Below are positions 4,944-12,822 of a stretch of DNA of 20,564 nucleotides, in pieces (position 1 is the first letter of the stretch; every line of letters begins with the position of its first letter). The position numbers and the translations under genes are program-made. A model generated the notes under the pieces. It ran no database searches, was not told where the DNA came from, and saw nothing but the letters and a program-made list of their open reading frames with translations. Origin of the DNA: a virus; the IMG/VR virus record IMGVR_UViG_3300005095_000132, positions 1-20,564 of that record. The stretch is one strand, 5' to 3'.

Positions 4944-5801
4944 TCACCACCGGTAGTTTTCGGCAAACGTCTTGTTCACATGGGAAAGGTCAACATCTTT
5001 CGGACGCCAGAACTGGTTCAGGATGCCCGACCATGTACCGCGAGGTGTGTACTGCCAGACGTCAACAGCCTTCCAGCCAACTGGCGGGCGTGGAGCGCCG
5101 CGACCATAGGACGCCAACCACAGCGGACGTCCCTTTGTGACATCCTCGACGGCATCATAATCAGCAAAATAATAGTCCCAAACGTATTTCCCGGTATAGA
5201 CCCACGTAGGCCGGCCTGTCATATCATCCAAGGCCTTGAGTAAATCAAGGAGGTTCGCACGGGCTGTAATACGCTTTGATTTAGGCACGTACCACTCCCA
5301 ATCCAAGGCAACGTGTTCGCCCGTCGGGGAGCGCCCAGCGCTGGCAATGGCCTTCTTCCACATCTCAGCCTGGCCCCTCCACGGAGCCAAAGGCTCGGCA
5401 AAGTGGTAGGTGGCACGATGCCACCCAATGTCTGAGAGAGTGCGGTAACGGTAGCAGAACGTCGCATCCTGAATGTCTGTGCCCTGCGAGGCCTTCAAAA
5501 CAACAGCCCAAGGAATGCGTTGCCCACACCAGAAGCCATCACGCAAGCACGGCTGATAGTGGCTAATGTCAACAAGCGGCTCATCCAGCCACTCTGTGAC
5601 GGGATGGTCATCCGGGTTCCATGGAGAAGTGTAGCCGAGGTGAATCCACCCGTGCTTTGAGGGCACCTTGCCCCAGACGCCGCTTTTCTCGGTCACATCA
5701 ACGATGCTGTGGTAAGGAAGCCCCGCCACAACACGAGAGAAAACGGTGGGCTTCTCTCGAACCCGGAGGCCTCTGGTTGCTTCAACTATCACTTTCGTCA
5801 T
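4944..5801 (-). CDS. Endolysin: SH3-like domain plus GH25 lysozyme
   Basis: 285 residues, with AGGAGG 6 bases before the ATG. Residues 1-58 look like a bacterial SH3 wall-binding domain (GLRVREKPTVFSRVVAGLPY, WGKV, GWIHLGY). Residues 75-285 are a glycoside hydrolase 25 muramidase: VDISHYQ with D78, ALDWEW with D167 and E169, VWQYT near 249, and DVDLS with D271. GH25 enzymes cut the MurNAc-GlcNAc bond of peptidoglycan. The order is unusual, since phage GH25 lysins often carry the binding domain at the C-terminus. No signal peptide is seen, so export should depend on a holin, in line with the neighbouring membrane proteins. The start overlaps the preceding gene by 20 bases. Confidence 0.93.
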   Translation of the reverse strand: MTKVIVEATRGLRVREKPTVFSRVVAGLPYHSIVDVTEKSGVWGKVPSKHGWIHLGYTSPWNPDDHPVTEWLDEPLVDISHYQPCLRDGFWCGQRIPWAVVLKASQGTDIQDATFCYRYRTLSDIGWHRATYHFAEPLAPWRGQAEMWKKAIASAGRSPTGEHVALDWEWYVPKSKRITARANLLDLLKALDDMTGRPTWVYTGKYVWDYYFADYDAVEDVTKGRPLWLASYGRGAPRPPVGWKAVDVWQYTPRGTWSGILNQFWRPKDVDLSHVNKTFAENYRW

Positions 5802-6111
5802 GGGGTTCCTCCTGTTCTACAGGGGACAACGCACCCATCACCTCTGTGGCGATACGGTCTCGCAAGCGTTTTGGCAATTGCCGAATGGTACGGCGCTTGA
5901 CGGGTAAGATGCGCTTGCCCTTGCCGATGTTCCACTCCTCGATTGCCTCGGCGAGCCAGGCTATCAGAGCAGGCTCCGCAGGTCCCGCCGGGCGGGGGTC
6001 TGCAGCGCCATCGAGGGTGAGGGATACGGTCTGCCCTTCGTACTCGAACGACACCGTGGGGGCTTTGGATTGCAGCGCGTCCAAATCAAAAATGTTTTTA
6101 TCTTTCGCCAT
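5782..6111 (-). CDS. Hypothetical protein between tail-tip and lysis genes
   Basis: 109 residues, with GGAGGTGA upstream of the ATG. Residues 17-34 are a beta pair (VSFEYEGQTVSLTLDG). Then come a Pro/Ala linker, a helix containing WLAEAIEEWNIG (52-63), a basic stretch (GKRILPVKRRTIRQLPKRLR) and an acidic tail. The EWN...P...LP pattern resembles, loosely and from memory, small tail assembly proteins of other phages. Its position after the tail-fibre gene could instead make it a fibre chaperone. I do not assign a function. Confidence 0.7.
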   Translation of the reverse strand: MAKDKNIFDLDALQSKAPTVSFEYEGQTVSLTLDGAADPRPAGPAEPALIAWLAEAIEEWNIGKGKRILPVKRRTIRQLPKRLRDRIATEVMGALSPVEQEEPHDESDS

Positions 6112-6130
6112 TTGTCACCTCCAAATTAGG

Positions 6131-7477
6131 TTAGGTTAGCGGATACAACGTCAGCACGTCGCCATTGGCGAGTGTGCCGCCGTCAATCGCCCACGTCGGG
6201 AACCGCAGCCACCTTGTCGCTCCGTCCGGTCGAGTAATACGAATCTCTGCGACGTCCGCCATATTCGCTGTAAACAACGCAATGCCCTGTTTGTCCCACG
6301 CTGTGTTACGTACAGATTCCAGCAATGTGCCACTGCCATCATATAGTGAAATTGCACTACCTACCGGCACGTCTGTAATAACGAGGTTGCTACTTTGGTA
6401 GAACTGCACCTCTGCGAAGTAGGCTGTCGAGCCACCACTATCTCCATAGATTCCGAGAACAACTCGCCACTTTGTGGCAATGGTTCTGCTGAATGTCTTC
6501 TCATTGACTTGCCACGTGCCTCCCGTTCCATCTGTATCGTACCAGAACGGTACGGCATCTTGCCATGCAGCTGCCGTGTCGTCATAATATTGCAGCCCCC
6601 AGCCAATGCGTCCACCGTTTCTGTTCATCCAGATACGTACGCCTGATAATGCGATGGGATATGCTGCTGTGAAGTATTGATAATCGTAGTGCCACCCCCC
6701 ACTGGGAGCAAGGTTCACTGCAGATGTATTTGTCACGCCGTCTATCAATGCTGGTGTTGTTGCTGTGAAAATTGCTTGCTCTGCACCGGCTGACATCCAG
6801 CCTACACCAGAGCCGCCGGAAAGCGCCCGCGCCAGCCGCCAGGCGCCGTTGCCGGGGACGATTGTAGCGCCTACGCTGTAATCCGTCGTGCTTTCCAACA
6901 CCGGGGGGACCAGCGTCCAGGCACGCAGGTACCCGTACCGCGTCCAATCATCCGTGTTTGGTGTGTATTGATACACGCGCATTTGCCCAGTACCTGGCCA
7001 GTAGATTTGCAATTTTGCCGTGTGGTCACTGTCGCGGCGCAACACGCGCACACCGCGCATCACCCAGTAATTTGGGTAGGTGCCATCATCCTTCCAGTAG
7101 CGTCCGTAGGCCCATTCGCGCAACACAGAACCTGTAGGGCTATAGGTCGATGTGTATAAATGAGCGGCGAATACACGCATGTATTCCAGCAGAGAGTTGG
7201 AAAACTCGAACCACCCCGCTACTCTACTACCGCCTACCGCAATAGTCACCCACCCCGCGGCGATGTTGTCGTCCAGGTCAACGTACCCGTCCCAGTGCTC
7301 AAAATTGTGGCTGTGCAGGTTATCCACCATATCTGCGTTCGAGCCGCTGCCGTGGCCCGCTGCCAATCCATCGTACAAAATCTGCTGGTTGTTACGAATA
7401 TAAGTGTTGTGTTCCGCAGCCGTCCACAGGTCGCCTGTGGCTACCAGCGGTACAGATTGCCAATCGCTTAGGCTCAT
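6131..7477 (-). CDS. Tail-tip / receptor-binding protein with discoidin-like domain
   Basis: 448 residues. I chose the ATG at 7477: GAGGTGAAGA precedes it and it overlaps the upstream stop by ATGA. Residues 1-60 contain a phage-fibre-type N-terminal motif (DLWTAAEHNTYIRNNQQIL) followed by a His-rich HSHNFEHWDG segment. Residues 65-190 are beta-rich. Residues 235-360 look like a galactose-binding/F5-8C fold (ALSGVRIWMN, WGLQYY, KWRVVLGIYG, AEVQFY), a common carbohydrate-binding module. Residues 365-448 form a final beta domain. The lack of repeats or a trimerisation coil argues for a compact tip protein rather than a long fibre. Host-surface binding is inferred from domain type and position. 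Confidence 0.75.
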   Translation of the reverse strand: MSLSDWQSVPLVATGDLWTAAEHNTYIRNNQQILYDGLAAGHGSGSNADMVDNLHSHNFEHWDGYVDLDDNIAAGWVTIAVGGSRVAGWFEFSNSLLEYMRVFAAHLYTSTYSPTGSVLREWAYGRYWKDDGTYPNYWVMRGVRVLRRDSDHTAKLQIYWPGTGQMRVYQYTPNTDDWTRYGYLRAWTLVPPVLESTTDYSVGATIVPGNGAWRLARALSGGSGVGWMSAGAEQAIFTATTPALIDGVTNTSAVNLAPSGGWHYDYQYFTAAYPIALSGVRIWMNRNGGRIGWGLQYYDDTAAAWQDAVPFWYDTDGTGGTWQVNEKTFSRTIATKWRVVLGIYGDSGGSTAYFAEVQFYQSSNLVITDVPVGSAISLYDGSGTLLESVRNTAWDKQGIALFTANMADVAEIRITRPDGATRWLRFPTWAIDGGTLANGDVLTLYPLT

Positions 7478-7863
7478 TTCTTCACCTCTCGTCGCCATTG
7501 CCGCTCATTTACCGGCTTTTTCAGTAGTTCCCGCTCGATGCGCCGCCGCGCCCGAGGAAAAACCACATGCCGCACGCGCCCCTCAAAGCGCGCATTCCCG
7601 CACGCCTGGCAGAAGAAAATCGGCTCCTGCGGGTCGACATACTCCGCTCCACCGCACACATCGCACACAGCCAGCCACCGCCCATGGTCAATTTCCGCGT
7701 ATACTGGGTGCGCCTTGTCAGCCTCCATGTCAATTCGCAGACCACGCCGCGCCGCCATTGTGCGAATGAAATTCTCCACAGACGGCACACCAGCATAGGT
7801 TGCTACATCGCCAGCCGTCACGATTTTCGTTTCGTCGCTCCACACACCACGATACCGCTGCAT
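7474..7863 (-). CDS. Zinc-ribbon protein in the tail module
   Basis: 129 residues, with GGAGG 6 bases before the ATG. Residues 65-90 form a zinc ribbon: C67 and C70 (CDVCGG), then C85 and C88 (CQACGN). The flanks contain a helical N-terminal part (TAGDVATYAGVPSVENFIR) and a very basic C-terminus (FPRARRRIERELLKK). Its stop overlaps the tip-protein start, so the two are coupled. A zinc ribbon with a basic tail would usually suggest nucleic-acid binding, which is odd among tail genes. It could be a structural zinc protein of the tip or an assembly factor. Function unknown. Confidence 0.75.
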   Translation of the reverse strand: MQRYRGVWSDETKIVTAGDVATYAGVPSVENFIRTMAARRGLRIDMEADKAHPVYAEIDHGRWLAVCDVCGGAEYVDPQEPIFFCQACGNARFEGRVRHVVFPRARRRIERELLKKPVNERQWRREVKK

Positions 7864-7876
7864 TTACTACCTCCGC

Positions 7877-9316
7877 TCAAAACCCAAATACCGAACTTAC
7901 ACCCAGCGTCGTCGGGAACCGCCAGAAGCGCGCGACAAAATTGAACCGTGGATTAAGCCGCACTTTCGTTTCGTATAATGACCCGTCGCTCGTCAACCAA
8001 CGCTCATCCACGAAAAACACTCTATGTTCGCCGCTCAGGTGCTCCTCCGGCAAGTCCACATCAATGACCGTTCCCACGTCAAGCCGCTCCTGCACATCGT
8101 GCTTCCCGCGCAACACCACCTCCGGGTAAAGCCGCGGCGTCTTCCACCATGAAAGCAAAAAATCCGCATAATCCTGCGCGACATACACATCCTCGACCCA
8201 CGGCGCAGTCAGGGTAAACACCCGCTCACCATAAAGTCCAATGCCGCCAGCGTCTCTACTGCTGGCCGTTTGTGTGTTCGACGACCACAGTGCATCGCCT
8301 TTCAACTGCAACATCGTCAGCCACACAACGCTACTCGTTGTGTTGGTAATGACGACCTTGGCAGAAGCAGCGAATCGCGTTACGTCCACACTTACGTCCG
8401 TCGTGTAATCTGTACCACTACCATCCGCTGCTCCATTGGCAGCATAGTTCACGGCAGTAATTGCAAGTGCTCGCGCCGGCGTATTCTGATACGTGTAGTT
8501 CACCCACATAGTTACTGCGCTGTTGCCGTTAAGGCGTAAGGGTTCCATCAAACTGTAAAGCACCACGTCATTAACCCGCGCCAGCACCTGTACAGGGATT
8601 TGCACCACCGTCCGCACCACGTCCCAGGGCTGCTGAACAGTTGTCTTTGGCGTCAGTACTGCTCCATCCAACGTCACGCTGCTCGTATACTCTGCATGTC
8701 TGTTACGGAAATGCAGCACCCCATCACCAGAGACCCACACGTGCCCATATTCGGCTTCAGCAAGTTTGAAAATCTCCTCCAGCGCCGTGCCCCCCTCCGC
8801 CCACCAATACGCCATCTTGTTCAACCCTGGTGCAATGTCGCGCTTATCGTTCGGCCATCCCGCTTTATCCAGAATGACCGTCATAGCCTCATCACTCCAC
8901 ACGTTTTCCAACACATCACTGTACACACGCGTTCCTAATGCGCCCCAATCCTCTTGGATGCGCATTTCCACAGCCTTGCTCCCACGGCTGCGCATGGGCC
9001 GCAAATCGTTTACGCGCCCCACGAATCGCACCGCCCACGTCGCGCCGTCATCGGCGCTCACCTCCACCCGCATGGGCGCGCCGGGCAGCACGTGCGGATA
9101 CAGAGGCGAAGCCGTGTTGAGCGCATCATACCGCCCGTCGGTATTGCTCAACAGCACCTTTCCCTTGCCGCGGCGCGGCCGCTCGAACCCGTGCCCGTCT
9201 GGGCGGATAAAATGCGTTGCCCCGCGGGCGTATTCCACGTGGAATACACGCCCCGTCTCGTCACTGTACGTCCCGTCGTGGTGCCAATCCACCAGCACAC
9301 GCCATCGCGCACCCAT
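7877..9316 (-). CDS. Minor tail protein (tail-tip hub-like)
   Basis: 479 residues, with GGGAG 8 bases before the ATG and 3 bases after the tape-measure stop. It begins with WRVLVDWHHDGTYSDET and continues with RGKGKVLLSNTDGRYD and a WAVRFVGRV strand. I know this type of start from tail proteins encoded directly after tape-measure genes in siphoviruses. The rest is largely beta-structured, with a central WWAEGGTALEEIFKLAEAEYG helix. Position suggests a distal-tail or hub protein linking tube to tip. I see no peptidase or lysozyme motif. Structural role confident; exact place in the tip inferred. Confidence 0.75.
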   Translation of the reverse strand: MGARWRVLVDWHHDGTYSDETGRVFHVEYARGATHFIRPDGHGFERPRRGKGKVLLSNTDGRYDALNTASPLYPHVLPGAPMRVEVSADDGATWAVRFVGRVNDLRPMRSRGSKAVEMRIQEDWGALGTRVYSDVLENVWSDEAMTVILDKAGWPNDKRDIAPGLNKMAYWWAEGGTALEEIFKLAEAEYGHVWVSGDGVLHFRNRHAEYTSSVTLDGAVLTPKTTVQQPWDVVRTVVQIPVQVLARVNDVVLYSLMEPLRLNGNSAVTMWVNYTYQNTPARALAITAVNYAANGAADGSGTDYTTDVSVDVTRFAASAKVVITNTTSSVVWLTMLQLKGDALWSSNTQTASSRDAGGIGLYGERVFTLTAPWVEDVYVAQDYADFLLSWWKTPRLYPEVVLRGKHDVQERLDVGTVIDVDLPEEHLSGEHRVFFVDERWLTSDGSLYETKVRLNPRFNFVARFWRFPTTLGVSSVFGF

Positions 9317-9319
9317 CGC

Positions 9320-11233
9320 TTACGCTCCCGCAAGTGCAGCCCGCACCTGCTCCGCCACCATCGGCGCCAGCACCCGCTCTGCCTCCACACGGTCGCCCAA
9401 TGCCACAGCCGGCGCGTAATGTAGATTCACCACCACTGCAGGAGTCTGTTGTACCCGTACACTGGAACCCTCGTAACCCACCGCAGGCACCGCGGGCCCC
9501 ACACGATGCACCACATCCAACTGCGCCGCCATGCGCGGCAGACCATGCCGTGAGACCCGCTCCAGCGCCTTATTGATACCCAGTAGGCCAATTTCCCACG
9601 GTGTAGGACTTCCAGGCGTCAGCCAGTCTGGCAACTCCAGGTTAGCAAGTTTTTGCGCCATTGCATCCAATTTCCCAACAACATCACCAATAAAGTCAGC
9701 CACCTTGGAAATTGCTCCACCCAACGCATCCCACACGGGCATCAGCGCCGTACTGATAAAATCGGCTACCTTTTCGAATATTGGCATTAAGTGCTCATCC
9801 AGCCATTGCCCCACAGCCTGCATCGCGGGCAAGACATACGTCTCAAAAATTGCACCCAATGCCCGCAGGGCTGCGACAAATACTGCCTGCGTAAACCGCG
9901 CCACAGCCTTGAAAATCGGCCACAACACCGCGCTAATAAATTGCCACACCAACTTCAGCGCCGGTAACAGCACCCCCTGCCACACCGCGCCGAACACCAT
10001 CACAAACCCGCGTCCCACCGTAGCCAGCCACCCGCTGAAAACCTGCAGCGCAGGCCACAACACGCCTTGCACGTAATTACCCACCGCTTCTATTACTGGC
10101 TGCAAAAACGCCCACGCCGCGCTCAACCCTTGCACCGCCAGGGTCAGTCCCTCTTTCAACAGTGCCCCCAATTGCGCCAGCACCGGCTGCAAGAACGTCC
10201 ATACCGCCGCGGTTTTCTCCTGAATACCACCCCAATCCTTCTTCCACGCCACGGCCAGCAACCCCACCGCCGCGACCAGGGCCAGAATGGGCAGCAGCGG
10301 CCCGGAAAGCGACAACGAAAGCCCTCCCATCGCCGCAGAGATGGACGATAACGCGCCCAAAAACGACCCCAACAACCACAATAGCGGCCCCACAGCAGCC
10401 GCAAGCCCTAATACTCCCACAATCACAGCGCGCGTCTGTGGAGATAGCGAATTTAGCCAGCCCAACAGGCGTTTTCCTACATCCAACGCCTTCATTGCAT
10501 AAGGCAGCAACACGCTACCCAGCCCAGCCGCCAAGTTGAGCAATTGCGCTTTCACGATGCGCGTGCTGTTCGCCACGCCATTGCTCGTGCGCGCAAAATC
10601 TCCCATCGCGTTCTGGCTCTGCTCCAGAATCAGTGTATAGCGTGCCTGCATAAGCATCGCTGGTGTCAATTTATCTGCTGTCTCAGCCAATCCCATTGCC
10701 AACGCTTTGGCCTTTACCGCATTGGCGCTCAGGTTGATACCCAATGCACGCAATGGCTCAACCTCGCCCACCAAGCCGGATTGCAGTTTTCTGAGCACCT
10801 CCGAGGGGTCAAGATTGTTGAACGACGCTAAATCAGAAGCCAACTGAACGAGCCGCATCGACATATCCGCCGACGCGTCCTCTGCCAGCCCTACACTTTC
10901 AAAAAGATTGCCGTACGTTGCTGCCGCCTCCAATGCGGCTTGCGAACTTATCCCCAGCGATGTATCAGCGTTCCGAGCAAAAGCAAGTACGGAATCCGCT
11001 GCATCGCCAAAGACCACCTGCACCTTGTTCACGCTCTCGTACAAGTCAGAGGCCTTTGCCGTGGCAAAGCCCAGGAAACCGAGGATAGGCAGCGTCGCCG
11101 CGCCAGTCAGGCGCTGCCCCGTCTTCGTCAGCCGACCGGCCCAGCGCGACACCTTGGCCTCGGCCTTTGCCAAGCCAGAATCAAATGCCGAGAGGTCTGC
11201 GACCAATCGCACTGCAATCTTTCCTAAACTCAT
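9320..11233 (-). CDS. Tail tape measure protein
   Basis: 637 residues. I chose the ATG at 11233, which overlaps the upstream gpT-like stop by ATGA and has GGAGG 9 bases before it. Residues 1-45 are a basic helical start. Residues 60-250 match the TP901-type tape measure region (NKVQVVFGDAADSVLAFA, QSGLVGEVEPLRALGI). A long hydrophobic stretch covers about 266-330. Residues 340-510 carry a repeated L-x-P helical motif about every 15 or 30 residues. At 0.15 nm per helical residue, the whole chain would span roughly 95 nm, an estimate of tail length. It is the longest gene in the window, as is usual for this family. It guides tail tube polymerisation and may insert into the host membrane at injection. 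Confidence 0.95.
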   Translation of the reverse strand: MSLGKIAVRLVADLSAFDSGLAKAEAKVSRWAGRLTKTGQRLTGAATLPILGFLGFATAKASDLYESVNKVQVVFGDAADSVLAFARNADTSLGISSQAALEAAATYGNLFESVGLAEDASADMSMRLVQLASDLASFNNLDPSEVLRKLQSGLVGEVEPLRALGINLSANAVKAKALAMGLAETADKLTPAMLMQARYTLILEQSQNAMGDFARTSNGVANSTRIVKAQLLNLAAGLGSVLLPYAMKALDVGKRLLGWLNSLSPQTRAVIVGVLGLAAAVGPLLWLLGSFLGALSSISAAMGGLSLSLSGPLLPILALVAAVGLLAVAWKKDWGGIQEKTAAVWTFLQPVLAQLGALLKEGLTLAVQGLSAAWAFLQPVIEAVGNYVQGVLWPALQVFSGWLATVGRGFVMVFGAVWQGVLLPALKLVWQFISAVLWPIFKAVARFTQAVFVAALRALGAIFETYVLPAMQAVGQWLDEHLMPIFEKVADFISTALMPVWDALGGAISKVADFIGDVVGKLDAMAQKLANLELPDWLTPGSPTPWEIGLLGINKALERVSRHGLPRMAAQLDVVHRVGPAVPAVGYEGSSVRVQQTPAVVVNLHYAPAVALGDRVEAERVLAPMVAEQVRAALAGA

Positions 11234-11601
11234 GCGCCTCTGCCTCCATGCGCCTTCGCCAACAGCGCAAACGCATCCTTCCACTGCTTCCAAGGCTCGT
11301 CTGGGGCCTCGCCTTCGTTGTCGCCATCCGGCGCGTCCAGCATCTCCCGCGACCACGTCGGCATGAACGCCTCCAATTTGAGCGTCTTTGCCTTCGGGTC
11401 GCTATGCACCGCAGCAACCGTCTGCGCCACGATAGCAGCCCTCACATCACCGGCCAGCACGCCCCACGGCTCCAAAGCGTAATACGCCATCCACTCGTTG
11501 AACTCCCGCGCGTTCATGCTGTCCAGCATGGCATCCACCGAGGGCATCCCCAGCGCCAGCGCCAACCGATAGGCAAACCGCCGCCGGGGATGCGCCCTTA
11601 G
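11230..11601 (-). CDS. Tail assembly chaperone gpT-like domain, made by -1 frameshift from gpG
   Basis: This is the downstream frame of the G/GT pair: 123 residues read after a -1 slip at 11601-11607, giving a fusion of about 248 residues. It starts LRAHPRRRFAYRLALALG and contains NAREFNEWMAYYALEPWG, the signature of lambda gpT-type proteins (DUF4035-like), followed by an acidic and Trp-containing tail. The only free-standing start is a TTG at 11565 with no good Shine-Dalgarno site, and using it would cut off the conserved RRRFAYR lead-in. The stop overlaps the tape-measure start. In lambda, gpGT recruits the tube protein to the tape-measure complex; the same job is expected here. Confidence 0.88.
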   Translation of the reverse strand, partial: LRAHPRRRFAYRLALALGMPSVDAMLDSMNAREFNEWMAYYALEPWGVLAGDVRAAIVAQTVAAVHSDPKAKTLKLEAFMPTWSREMLDAPDGDNEGEAPDEPWKQWKDAFALLAKAHGGRGA

Positions 11602-11607
11602 TTTTTT
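11541..11607 (-). promoter_or_regulatory. Programmed -1 ribosomal frameshift signal
   Basis: The minus strand reads GCA AAA AAC TAA at the end of gpG, placing the slippery heptamer A AAA AAC (11607-11601) in the correct frame directly before the stop. Downstream, AGGG plus CATCCCC (11598-11586, with a two-base CG bulge) can pair with GGGGATGCCCT (11551-11541). The main 7-bp stem starts 8 bases after the heptamer, the usual distance. The -1 frame then runs open into the gpT-like domain. Confidence 0.88.
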
Positions 11608-11975
11608 GCTAACGCGTCCAAGTCGTCCTCATCAAGCCCGCTCAACCGGCTTGCCACCTTGAAAATGCGCTCCAATGCCGCGGCGCTCTTCGTCGCCAGC
11701 CAAGCCACATCCGCGTCTTCGAAGATGGGTTTTCCGCCTTCGTCTTCACACACCATCACGGCCAGCCGCGCCCGCGCATACTCCAGCCGCAGCCGGTTCT
11801 TCCCGCGCCGCTGGTCGAGCAGCGACTGCTCGAACTGCTCCCGCTCCAGGGCAGTCATCGCACGCACATACAGCGCCCCGCCCCACTCCGGCACTTCAAC
11901 CAGTTCACGTACTCGGTCATCCAGCGCCCGAATGGCGTCCCTGCTCAAAATACGGGGTTTCTTGTTGTCTGCCAC
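11598..11975 (-). CDS. Tail assembly chaperone gpG-like protein
   Basis: 125 residues, with AAGGAGG before a GTG start at 11975. The protein is helical, with the layout of gpG-type chaperones: an N-terminal LSRDAIRALDDRVRELVEVPEWGG, then YVRAMTALEREQFEQSLL, and a C-terminal AAALERIFKVASRLSGLDEDD. It lies between the tube gene and the tape-measure gene, as in lambda and many siphoviruses. Its end holds the slippery site that produces the longer GT form. It should coat the tape measure before the tube assembles and is not expected in the virion. Confidence 0.88.
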   Translation of the reverse strand: MADNKKPRILSRDAIRALDDRVRELVEVPEWGGALYVRAMTALEREQFEQSLLDQRRGKNRLRLEYARARLAVMVCEDEGGKPIFEDADVAWLATKSAAALERIFKVASRLSGLDEDDLDALAKN

Positions 11976-11985
11976 GTCTACCTCC

Positions 11986-12411
11986 TTACGGCATCGCCAC
12001 CGCGCCGGTCACCTGCATCTTCACACTCGCCTTGCGGGTGCCACCCGTGGGCGCATCAGGCTCAAACTCAGTTACCAGCGCCTTAAACAGCACCTCTGCG
12101 GAATCTGGAAATGTGATTTTGAAATCCCGCGGCTGCCGCGCAGCCAGCATTGCTGGCAGTCCCTCAGTGTTGCTTTGTTGCCCGCTGTGCGTGCTCAGCG
12201 CAGGGTCATACTCCAGTTCGAATGACACCTCGCCGCCGTCGATGAGCGTTCCCTCGTACTCCTTCCAGCCGTTGGAGTCGTAAGTCGTCACATCCTCGGT
12301 ATCCAGTTTCAACCCCGGCCCCTTCACATCGCGTACCTTGGCGATGGGCACATAAGTCCCATCATCGCCGAGTTGCTTTACCGAAAGCACAGTTGCATAA
12401 GTTGCAGTCAT
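11986..12411 (-). CDS. Major tail tube protein
   Basis: 141 residues, with AAGGAG before the ATG. The sequence KVRDVKGPGLKLDTEDVTTY, followed by GWKEYEGTLIDGGEVSFELE, is typical of siphovirus tail tube proteins. The protein is beta-rich, as expected for the gpV/Hcp-like tube fold, and ends with an AVAMP strand. Position between the tail terminator and the gpG/T chaperones fits. No C-terminal Ig-like decoration domain is present, and the length is at the compact end of the family. It polymerises as rings around the tape measure. Confidence 0.92.
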   Translation of the reverse strand: MTATYATVLSVKQLGDDGTYVPIAKVRDVKGPGLKLDTEDVTTYDSNGWKEYEGTLIDGGEVSFELEYDPALSTHSGQQSNTEGLPAMLAARQPRDFKITFPDSAEVLFKALVTEFEPDAPTGGTRKASVKMQVTGAVAMP

Positions 12412-12428
12412 GGCTTACTCCTTCTGCA

Positions 12429-12821
12429 TCATTTCACGGCCACCCGAAACGTCAGGTGATGCCTAAATCGGTAAGAATCGTCCTGGAACGACGTCCCCGC
12501 GTCGCCCGTCAGCCAGATACCGGCAATCCCCTCCGGCAATGCCTTCGCGCCGTTCATCACGGCAACCAGGGCATCGGCCAACTCGCCCACGCTGGGCGCA
12601 TCGTCGCCGTACACATCCACATCCAGCGTATAGTGCGCCACCTCGGCCGCGTCGCCGTAGGTTGGGGGCTGTGGCTCGGCCATCACGTTGAACGCCGCGC
12701 ACAGCGCCTTTTGCCGCAAATCCGTGGGATAAAGCCGCCTTGGCCGGATGCACGTCGTCAGCGCAACCACGGCATTTTGGCTACGCACCCACGTCGTCAG
12801 CGTACCGAGCACATCGTCCAT
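12429..12821 (-). CDS. Tail terminator / completion protein (DUF3168-like)
   Basis: 130 residues. The start follows the upstream stop in a TGAGATG junction, with GAGG 7 bases before the ATG. The order of elements, N-terminal helix (MDDVLGTLTTWVRS), a strand with Pro and Arg residues (CIRPRRLYPTDLRQ), YTLDVDVYG, a helix (VGELADALVAVMNG), and a final RFRHHLTFRVAV strand, fits the gpU/DUF3168 family that caps the tail tube and joins it to the head. Gene order supports this. Assigned from pattern and context. Confidence 0.8.
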   Translation of the reverse strand: MDDVLGTLTTWVRSQNAVVALTTCIRPRRLYPTDLRQKALCAAFNVMAEPQPPTYGDAAEVAHYTLDVDVYGDDAPSVGELADALVAVMNGAKALPEGIAGIWLTGDAGTSFQDDSYRFRHHLTFRVAVK

Positions 12822-12822
12822 C

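Noticed and set aside
6120-6140. Short TTAGG tandem repeat between the tip gene and the next gene
   Set aside because: It is only about two and a half units and covers the end of the tip-protein gene, so chance is the simpler explanation.
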